A DNA stretch of 64,000 nucleotides from Anaerosoma tenue. GTDB taxonomy: Bacteria; Actinomycetota; Coriobacteriia; Anaerosomatales; Anaerosomataceae. The stretch spans positions 726,501 through 790,500 of the forward strand of contig NZ_JALNTY010000001.1 of the NCBI RefSeq assembly GCF_023161965.1, in the 5' to 3' direction. Positions within the stretch are counted from its first letter, which is position 1. Every line of letters begins with the position of its first letter. The notes below the pieces were generated by a model. It saw only the letters and a list, made by a program, of their open reading frames with translations. It was not told where the DNA came from and did no database searches. Positions 55,420 through 62,033 of this stretch are shown in pieces. A program made the position numbers and the translations under genes.

Positions 55420-56528
55420 CGTAGAACCTCCTGTATGTCGAACAGCATGGCCTCGACGGCCAGCTGGGGGCTCACATTATAGGCCATGCGCTGTCGCGCG
55501 CGACCCACCGCATCCAGCGCGCGCAGCGCGGCGGGCGTGCTCAGCACCCGCGCCACCTCGGCGGTAGCGTCCGCGGCATCCACGTTGTCTACCAGCTCAG
55601 CCGCGCCCCGCGCCATCACCAGGCAGTCGCGCACCCAGCTCTCGGTGACGCTCATGATCTCGGTGACGCCTTCTCGCTCACGTGCCGTGAGCTCACGCTT
55701 CTGACGCTTCTCGAGATCGCTCATCACGCCCCGGGAGAGGAACTCGCGGACGCGCTCCGCCTCCTCGGCCTGAGCCGACTTCATCTCCTCCACAGGCGCA
55801 CGCACCGCACCAAGCAATTCCCGGGCCGCCATGAGCACGTCGTGCCCATCCATCACCGCGAGCCGCTTGAGGATGCCGAGTATCGTGGAGCGCGCGTTGC
55901 GCCTGCCCGGGGAACCGAGGAACTCGATCGCCCGCGGGATCACACCGTCCGATGCCGCCAGCGCGGCCTGCGCCTCGGTCTCGCCGGCTCCGCTTCGCTC
56001 CATCACGAGGGCCCGCGCCACCGATGGCGGCACCGGCGCGAACCGCACGATGCGGCACCGCGAGGCGATCGTCGGCAGCACGTCCTCGAACTCCCGGGCG
56101 ATAAGCACCATCACCACGTCGGCGGGCGGCTCCTCCAGCGTCTTGAGGAACGCGCTCGCGCTCGCGTCGTTGAAGCGGTCGGCGCCCTCGATGATGTACA
56201 CCTTTCGAGACGCCTCGGCGGGCCTGAGGTGCACGTCGCGCACGATGTCGCGGATCTGCCCCACCACGTAGGTGACGCCCTCGGGGGCGAAGATGTGGAG
56301 GTCGGGGTGCGACCCGGCGCGCACACGCCGGCAGTCGCCGCACGAACCGCATCCGCCGTCGTCGCAGAAGAGCGTGCATGCCAACGCTCGCGCCGCGCTC
56401 TTCTTCCCGGCGCCGGTGGGCCCGACGAAGAGGTACGCGTGGGCGACCGTGCCGCTCTCGGCGGCCCCTCTCAGGTGCGACACGACCCGCTCCTGGCCGA
56501 TCAGCCCGTCCCAGACGCAGCGCGTCAT
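55407..56528 (-). CDS. holB: DNA polymerase III delta' subunit
   Basis: 373-residue clamp-loader subunit. The N-terminal 'VWDGLIGQERVVSHLRGAAE' is followed by the P-loop 'AYLFVGPTGAGKKSAARALA' and a zinc module with four cysteines in 'CTLFCDDGGCGSCGDCRRV'. 'VYIIEGADRFNDASASAFLK' and 'TLEEPPADVVMVLIAREFED' complete the AAA+ core. The second half is helical and divergent. The P-loop is fuller than in many delta' proteins, so it could be confused with DnaX, but the length and tmk/PSP1 context favour HolB. Confidence 0.9.
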   Translation of the reverse strand: MTRCVWDGLIGQERVVSHLRGAAESGTVAHAYLFVGPTGAGKKSAARALACTLFCDDGGCGSCGDCRRVRAGSHPDLHIFAPEGVTYVVGQIRDIVRDVHLRPAEASRKVYIIEGADRFNDASASAFLKTLEEPPADVVMVLIAREFEDVLPTIASRCRIVRFAPVPPSVARALVMERSGAGETEAQAALAASDGVIPRAIEFLGSPGRRNARSTILGILKRLAVMDGHDVLMAARELLGAVRAPVEEMKSAQAEEAERVREFLSRGVMSDLEKRQKRELTAREREGVTEIMSVTESWVRDCLVMARGAAELVDNVDAADATAEVARVLSTPAALRALDAVGRARQRMAYNVSPQLAVEAMLFDIQEVLRCPR

Positions 56529-57163
56529 GGCGTCAGCCTCGCGAGCAAGGGCTCGACATGCCGCCACACGACCTCGGCCACCGATGCCTCCGAGCTGCGC
56601 GGAACGACCTTCACACGCCCGGGCTCCGCCTCGGCGATGCGCAGATAGCCTACGCGCACGCGCTCGTGGAAGTCGAGCCCTGCGGCCTCCAGGCGATCCA
56701 TGCCTGCCAGGGCCGCCTGCGCGAGACCAGCGGCCGGGTCCACATCGAGCAGCAGCGTGAGGTCGGGCACGAGCCCGCCGGTGGCGATCCGGTTGAGCTC
56801 GTGCACCTCCTCGACCGACAAGACGGCACGGCCGTACCCCTGGTAGGCCACGCTGGAGTCGGCGTACCTGTCGCAGAGCACGATCGCGCCCGCCTCAAGG
56901 GCCGGACGATAGTGTGCCGCAACGAGCTGCGCCCGGCTCGCCTCGTACAGCAGCAGTTCGGCGCGAACGCCAAGCTCGACATGCACCGGATCGAGGAGGA
57001 TGTCGCGGATGCGCTCGCCGGGATCGCCCGGGGCCACGCCGCCGGGCTCGCGGTACGTGCGCACCTCATGGCCGAGCGACCTGAGACGCCCGGCGAGCAG
57101 GGCGATCTGGGTCGACTTGCCCGAGCCGTCGCCGCCCTCGAAGGTGATCATCAGTCCGCTCAC
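56525..57163 (-). CDS. tmk: Thymidylate kinase
   Basis: 212 residues. The P-loop 'MITFEGGDGSGKSTQIALLA', the 'YREPGGVAPGDPGERIRDIL' loop and 'VLCDRYADSSVAYQGYGRAV' (DRY-x-DSS-AYQG) are all diagnostic. It makes dTDP from dTMP produced by ThyX. It overlaps holB and the fumarase beta gene by 4 bases at each end. Confidence 0.96.
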   Translation of the reverse strand: MSGLMITFEGGDGSGKSTQIALLAGRLRSLGHEVRTYREPGGVAPGDPGERIRDILLDPVHVELGVRAELLLYEASRAQLVAAHYRPALEAGAIVLCDRYADSSVAYQGYGRAVLSVEEVHELNRIATGGLVPDLTLLLDVDPAAGLAQAALAGMDRLEAAGLDFHERVRVGYLRIAEAEPGRVKVVPRSSEASVAEVVWRHVEPLLARLTP

Positions 57164-57759
57164 TGGTCGTCCACCCCCTCTCCGGTGGTTGCCGGTCGTT
57201 CAGCCGCGCCGTTCGAGCCGATGCGCGCCTCCTCGTACAGGTCGTTCCCGGCTGCGTCGAGCGCCACCCACGCCGGGAGCTCCTCGAGCTCCATCCTGAC
57301 GAGCGCCTCGGTGCCGAGGTCGCCGTAGGCGACCGTCTCGGCGGAGACGACCTTCGTGGCGAGCAGGGCGGCGACACCGCCCACGGTGGCGAGATACACC
57401 GCGCCATGCTCCATGCACGCCCGTCTCACCTCGGCTGAGCGTGTCCCCTTGCCGATCGTGGCAGCGATGCCCGCCTCCAGCAGACGGGGCGTCCATGCGT
57501 CCATGCGGCTCGCCGTCGTGGGCCCCACGGCGCCCGCGGAACGCCCCGCAGACGGCGGGGTGGGACCCGCGTAGAAGAGCACCTGGCCTTCGAGCCCGAA
57601 CGGCAGCGTACCCGCCGCCCCGAGGTCCTCGATGAGCCGTACATGTGTCGCGTCACGGGCCGTGTACACGGGTCCCGAGAGCAGCACGCGGGTCCCCGCA
57701 CGCAGGGTTCTCAGGCGGCCGGCGTCGTCCGGCAGCCGTATGCGGACCGCCTCACTCAT
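57160..57759 (-). CDS. Class I fumarate hydratase, beta subunit
   Basis: 199-residue subunit corresponding to the C-terminal half of class I fumarases and L-tartrate dehydratases. 'LRAGTRVLLSGPVYTARDAT' begins the swivelling domain, 'VGPTTASRMDAWTPRLLEAG' (GPTTxxRM) and 'ATIGKGTRSAEVRRACMEHG' are the active-site signatures. Pairs with the alpha subunit at 59216. The two genes are separated here by an MFS gene, which is unusual. A ~15-residue polar tail follows the fold. Fumarase versus tartrate dehydratase is decided by the malic enzyme neighbour and is an inference. Confidence 0.88.
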   Translation of the reverse strand: MSEAVRIRLPDDAGRLRTLRAGTRVLLSGPVYTARDATHVRLIEDLGAAGTLPFGLEGQVLFYAGPTPPSAGRSAGAVGPTTASRMDAWTPRLLEAGIAATIGKGTRSAEVRRACMEHGAVYLATVGGVAALLATKVVSAETVAYGDLGTEALVRMELEELPAWVALDAAGNDLYEEARIGSNGAAERPATTGEGVDDQ

Positions 57760-59215
57760 CGGCGATCGTCCTCTCCTCGTCTCCGGCCGTCGACGTACGC
57801 CAGTCGAGCGTCCGGTACGCATAGTATGCCGCGCCGAGGACGATCAGTGACGCGAGCTGAAGCGTGACACGGGGCCCGCTGAACCATGACGGATCGGCCA
57901 TGCCTTCACTCAGACCGCCGATCAATGCGGCAAGCAGGTCGGCAAGGGGGGCCACGACCACCATCGACAGGAGAAGCGAGACCCTGATCACCGACTCCAT
58001 CGCAGTGAACACGCGGCCCCGGAGCTCGCCGGTGACGGTACGGGCCACATAGGTGTTCCCGGCGACCGTGAGCGAAGCGATGCAGAAGCCCGCCGTGATG
58101 GCGAAGAGCAGCGATACCCAGTACAGGCTCACGCTCGCGAACACGAACATCCCCACCCCGAAGACGGCCACCGCCCCGAGGAACAGCAGCTGCAGCGACA
58201 CCCGATCGGCGATCTTCGGCGCTATCACGGCGCCGGCAGCCATCCCCACGGCCATCAGCACCAACACGAAGGTCTGCGGCGCGGCCACCAGTCGCTGTAT
58301 CGCCTCGAACTGCTCGAGGATCGGCACGCCGCGGGCAAGGATGTCCTGTACGTACGCGAGACCGACGGTGATGATCGAGCCGCCGCCGAGTATCGCTGTC
58401 GCGATCGTGATGAGCAGACCGCGGAACTCGCGGTGCTCGCCCATGAACCTGAACGACTCCAGCATATCCTTGCCGATGAGCGAGAACTGAAAGCGCCCGG
58501 TTGCGTCCCGCCGGGCTCGCGCATCCACCTTGATCCTGCGCAGAAGCAGCGCCGAGGCGACAAAGGTGAGGCTGTTGAGGATCACGCCCGCACGCGGCCC
58601 GAGGAGCGCGGGAGTGAACGGTCCGACGAACACGTCCACCAGCGGGAATCCGCTCTCCAGGATCCACCGCACGAGCGCCTCGAAACCGGCAAGGATACCG
58701 CCGGACATCGTGAGCCCGATGAGCATGCTCGCCTGCTGTGTCGTGTACGCAAGTCCGTTCGCGACAGCCACCTCATGATCGGCGACGAGATCCGGGATCA
58801 GCGCATTGCGCGCCGGCGAGAAGAACAGCGAAGCCACCTCCATGAGCAACACCACGAGGTAGATGACGGCCAGGCTGTTGGTGGTGAGCAGCAACAGCGT
58901 GAGCAACGCGCGGATGATGTCGCAGGCGATCATCAGACGCCGTCGGTCGAAATGGTCCACCAGAGCGCCGATGACCGAAGAGAACAGCAGCGACGGGATT
59001 ATCTTGGCGATCATGATGCCCGCCACCGCGAACGCCGACCCGCCGGAGAGCGTGGTCACGAGCGGGATCAGAAGTCCCACGACCAGCCAGTCGCCCAACC
59101 CGCTCACGAACTGCGACAGCCAGAGCATGCGGAAGCGTTTGTTGCGCAGGACCGCTGTGTACGGCACCTTACCGGGCCGCACCGCGCCTCCGACGCCTGT
59201 TGACGTGGCGGCCAC
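57752..59215 (-). CDS. MFS transporter
   Basis: 487 residues with about twelve membrane helices. The N-terminal 'FRMLWLSQFVSGLGDWLVVG' and 'GALVDHFDRRRLMIACDIIR' (the loop 2-3 motif A) place it in the MFS_3/EntS-like drug and siderophore exporter group. 'LFFSPARNALIPDLVADHEV' is typical of that group. It lies between the fumarase alpha and beta genes, overlapping beta by 8 bases and abutting alpha, so it must be co-expressed. Nothing in its sequence marks it as a dicarboxylate carrier. Confidence 0.88.
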   Translation of the reverse strand: MAATSTGVGGAVRPGKVPYTAVLRNKRFRMLWLSQFVSGLGDWLVVGLLIPLVTTLSGGSAFAVAGIMIAKIIPSLLFSSVIGALVDHFDRRRLMIACDIIRALLTLLLLTTNSLAVIYLVVLLMEVASLFFSPARNALIPDLVADHEVAVANGLAYTTQQASMLIGLTMSGGILAGFEALVRWILESGFPLVDVFVGPFTPALLGPRAGVILNSLTFVASALLLRRIKVDARARRDATGRFQFSLIGKDMLESFRFMGEHREFRGLLITIATAILGGGSIITVGLAYVQDILARGVPILEQFEAIQRLVAAPQTFVLVLMAVGMAAGAVIAPKIADRVSLQLLFLGAVAVFGVGMFVFASVSLYWVSLLFAITAGFCIASLTVAGNTYVARTVTGELRGRVFTAMESVIRVSLLLSMVVVAPLADLLAALIGGLSEGMADPSWFSGPRVTLQLASLIVLGAAYYAYRTLDWRTSTAGDEERTIADE

Positions 59216-60061
59216 TCAGCCGATCTCCACGGTCACGGTGCGCAGCGATGAACAGCCGAGGTTCACCGCGACCGGCAGCGCGGCGATATGGCACGGCGCG
59301 GTGACCACGTGCACGGCGAGCGCCGTCGTTGCCCCACCGAGACCGGCCGGACCGATGCCGAGCGCGTTCACGTCGGCCAGGAGCGCGGCTTCCAGCGATT
59401 CGGTCTGCTCGTCCAGTGAAGCGGAGCCCACCTCACGGAGCAGCGCCTTCTTGGCAAGCTTGCCCACCGAGTCGAACGTCCCTCCCACACCCACGCCCAC
59501 CACCAGCGGCGGACAGGCGCTCGCTCCCTTGGCGGACACCGTGTCGAGCACGAGACGGCGCACGCCCTCGATTCCTGCCGAGGGCTCGAGCATACGCACC
59601 ACGCTCGCGTTGTCTGATCCGCCCCCCTTGAGCATCACGTGCACGGTAGCTCCCGTGCCCGGTCGAAGCGTCACGTCCAGGAACGCAGGCGTGTTGTCGC
59701 CGGTGTTGCGCCGGTCGAAGATCGCGTCTCTCACAACGCTCATCCGCAGAGCGCCCTCGCGGTACGCGGTACGCACGGCCTCATCCACGGCGGCGGCAAG
59801 ATCGCCGCCCAGCCGCTCCTCGAGACTGAGCTCCACCCACACCCAGGTGGCACCCGTGTCCTGGCACAGCGGCACGCCATCGCGCTCGGCTATGGCTGCA
59901 TTCTCCAGCATCTGGGAGAGCACCTCGCGACCACGGGCGGACGATTCCGAGACAGCCGCCCGCTCGATCGCCGAGCGCACGTCGGCGCGGAGCGACGTGG
60001 CGGCGATGCCGATGGCGCTGCGGACAGCCTCCCCTATGTCCCGCGAGGAGATCACGCTCAT
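59216..60061 (-). CDS. Class I fumarate hydratase, alpha subunit
   Basis: 281-residue iron-sulfur subunit. The three cluster cysteines are visible in 'GVPLCQDTGATWVWVELSLE', 'AKGASACPPLVVGVGVGGTF' and 'VTAPCHIAALPVAVNLGCSS'. The central 'MLKGGGSDNASVVRMLEPSA' is a strong family signature. With the beta subunit it hydrates fumarate to malate. An oxygen-sensitive class I enzyme suits an anaerobe. The ATG overlaps the malic enzyme stop by 4 bases. Confidence 0.92.
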   Translation of the reverse strand: MSVISSRDIGEAVRSAIGIAATSLRADVRSAIERAAVSESSARGREVLSQMLENAAIAERDGVPLCQDTGATWVWVELSLEERLGGDLAAAVDEAVRTAYREGALRMSVVRDAIFDRRNTGDNTPAFLDVTLRPGTGATVHVMLKGGGSDNASVVRMLEPSAGIEGVRRLVLDTVSAKGASACPPLVVGVGVGGTFDSVGKLAKKALLREVGSASLDEQTESLEAALLADVNALGIGPAGLGGATTALAVHVVTAPCHIAALPVAVNLGCSSLRTVTVEIG

Positions 60062-61197
60062 CCCTCGGCGCGGCCGACGGCGTCGGCGATAGCGGGCACC
60101 ACGCGCTCGTCGAAGATCGAGGGGACGATGCGATCGGGCGATGGATCCTCGATGAGAGTCGCGAGCGCCCGGGCAGCCGCGAGCTTCACTGCGGTGGTCA
60201 CGTGCGACACGCGATGGTCGAGCAGGCCGCGGAACAGGCCCGGGAAGACCAGCGCGTTGTTGATCTGGTTGGGGAAGTCCGACCTGCCCGTAGCTACCAC
60301 GGCAGCGCCTCCGGCGCGAGCCTCATCGGGCATGATCTCCGGCACGGGGTTGGCGAGCGCGAACACGACCGGCTCCGACCTCATGCGGCCGATGTCCTCA
60401 GCGTTGAACAGGCCGGCTTTCGACACTCCGATGAAGACGTCGGCGCCATCCAGCACGGTGCGCCCCTGCTCCCACGTCTGGTCGGCGGAACTGAGCGCCA
60501 GCACCTCGCGCTGGTCGGGATTGATGTTCTCCCGGTCGGACGTGAGCACGCCCTTGCTGTCGCTTATCCTGATGCACGTCATTCCGTACGCCACCAGCAA
60601 GTGCGCGATCGCCAGACCGGCCGCCCCCGCTCCCGATATCGCTATGCGGACATCGGAACCCTTGCCGGTCACCTTGAGCGCGTTGATCAGTCCTGCCAGG
60701 ACCACGATCGCCGTACCGTGCTGGTCGTCGTGGAACACGGGGATATCGAGCTCGGCGGTGAGCCGCCGCTCGATCTCGAAGCAGCGGGGGGCCGAGATGT
60801 CCTCCAGGTTGATGCCGCCGAAACCCGGGGCGAGATAACGCACGGTGTCGACGATGGCCTGAGGATCCTTCGTGTCCAGGCAGATCGGCACGGCGCTCAC
60901 ACCAGCGAACTCGGAGAAGATGGCGGCCTTGCCCTCCATCACCGGCAGTGCTGCCTCCGGACCGATGTCACCCAGACCGAGGACGGCCGAGCCGTCGGTC
61001 ACGATGGCGACCATGTTCTGCTTGCCGGTGAGGTCGCGCACCGTGCTGCGATCCTCTGCGATGACCCGCGACACCTCTCCTACGCCTGGCGTGTACACGA
61101 TGCTCAGGTTGTCGCTGGTGAGTGTGAGCGTGGACACCATGGCGACCTTGCCATGGGCATGCCGGTGGAACGCGATCGGGTCGGACGGCTGGACCAT
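60058..61197 (-). CDS. Malic enzyme (malate dehydrogenase, decarboxylating)
   Basis: 379-residue short bacterial form that makes pyruvate and CO2 from malate with NAD(P)+. The catalytic tyrosine lies in 'LSIVYTPGVGEVSRVIAEDR', the lysine in 'LPVMEGKAAIFSEFAGV', and metal ligands in 'DIPVFHDDQHGTAIVVLAGL'. The nucleotide loop is 'IAISGAGAAGLAIAHLLVAY'. There is no phosphotransacetylase domain. The ATG at 61197 has GGGAG upstream. It leads the fumarase operon and likely works with it on C4 acids. Coenzyme preference is not readable. Confidence 0.94.
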   Translation of the reverse strand: MVQPSDPIAFHRHAHGKVAMVSTLTLTSDNLSIVYTPGVGEVSRVIAEDRSTVRDLTGKQNMVAIVTDGSAVLGLGDIGPEAALPVMEGKAAIFSEFAGVSAVPICLDTKDPQAIVDTVRYLAPGFGGINLEDISAPRCFEIERRLTAELDIPVFHDDQHGTAIVVLAGLINALKVTGKGSDVRIAISGAGAAGLAIAHLLVAYGMTCIRISDSKGVLTSDRENINPDQREVLALSSADQTWEQGRTVLDGADVFIGVSKAGLFNAEDIGRMRSEPVVFALANPVPEIMPDEARAGGAAVVATGRSDFPNQINNALVFPGLFRGLLDHRVSHVTTAVKLAAARALATLIEDPSPDRIVPSIFDERVVPAIADAVGRAEG

Positions 61198-61267
61198 TGA
61201 TCTCCCTCTTCTGACGACGCCCGTCCCCGGTGGGATGAGCAGGATGCGACGTGGAACGACCCCCGCG

Positions 61268-61273
61268 ATTCTA
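61268..61273 (-). promoter_or_regulatory. Candidate -10 element for the malic enzyme operon
   Basis: TAGAAT on the minus strand, 71 bases upstream of the malic enzyme start, in the 98-base gap after the nitrilase-like gene. It matches the -10 consensus at five of six positions. No clear -35 is found 16-18 bases upstream, so confidence is limited. Confidence 0.35.
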
Positions 61274-61295
61274 CCATCCGCCCGCGTGCGCCGAT

Positions 61296-61976
61296 TCAGC
61301 CGAGATCGGCGGGGTAATCCACCTCGAGCTTCCGTCCCTGATGGGATGCCACACGCTGCGCCAGCAGCGGCGGAACCTGGGGCATGGGGTCGGGAGACTC
61401 GGGCGGTCCCACGGGACGATCCACATCCGCATACAGAACGTCGTCGCCGGTGAGCGCCTCGGCCAGCACCTCGCCCAGATAGACGGCCGCCGAGCCGCCG
61501 TGGCCCGGCTCGCCGGGGTCGGCGCCGTCGGTGCCTACCACGATCACCAGCGATGCGAGCGATGTGCTGAGCGCGATGGCGAACTCGAGCGTCGCCTCGG
61601 CCTGGATGTCCGACTCGGCATGCGGCGCGAGCACGAGCACACCGGGGGCATGGGCACGCGCGCATGCCAACGCCTCGGGGGTGAAGCATGAGTCGCCGGT
61701 GAGTATCGCAGTGACTCCCGGGGTGTCCTGATCATCGAGGGCCGAGCACGACTCTCCCGGCTCGACGTATGCGGCGGTGACCGCCACCCGCGGCGCATCC
61801 TCTTCGAGCCGCCGCCAGAGTTCGTCGTTGAGCGGACTTTCGGCGACCGCCGGGACCTCGGGTAGCACTACCCACTCCGCACCCCTTGCCCCGGCCCGGA
61901 CCACGGCGCCAACCAGCGCCTCGAGGTCCTGGGCGGGCGCCGGACGTACAGCGTGTTGCACGACCGCGATCCTCAC
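61296..61976 (-). CDS. Degenerate nitrilase-superfamily (carbon-nitrogen hydrolase-like) protein
   Basis: 226 residues with the outline of the nitrilase fold: 'MRIAVVQHAVRPAPAQDLEA', a Glu40 in 'AEWVVLPEVPAVAESP', and a Cys97 in 'VTAILTGDSCFTPEALACAR' where the nucleophile elbow sits. The catalytic lysine normally found between them is missing; no lysine occurs before about residue 214. The protein is also ~40 residues shorter than active amidases. It is probably a non-catalytic or altered member. The GTG start has GGAAGGAG upstream. Ends 98 bases before malic enzyme. Confidence 0.7.
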   Translation of the reverse strand: MRIAVVQHAVRPAPAQDLEALVGAVVRAGARGAEWVVLPEVPAVAESPLNDELWRRLEEDAPRVAVTAAYVEPGESCSALDDQDTPGVTAILTGDSCFTPEALACARAHAPGVLVLAPHAESDIQAEATLEFAIALSTSLASLVIVVGTDGADPGEPGHGGSAAVYLGEVLAEALTGDDVLYADVDRPVGPPESPDPMPQVPPLLAQRVASHQGRKLEVDYPADLG

Positions 61977-62033
61977 GTCACGCTCCTTCCGGTTCGGCCA
62001 CCATGGGGTTCATCCCCCGGCCGGGCCATCGGG

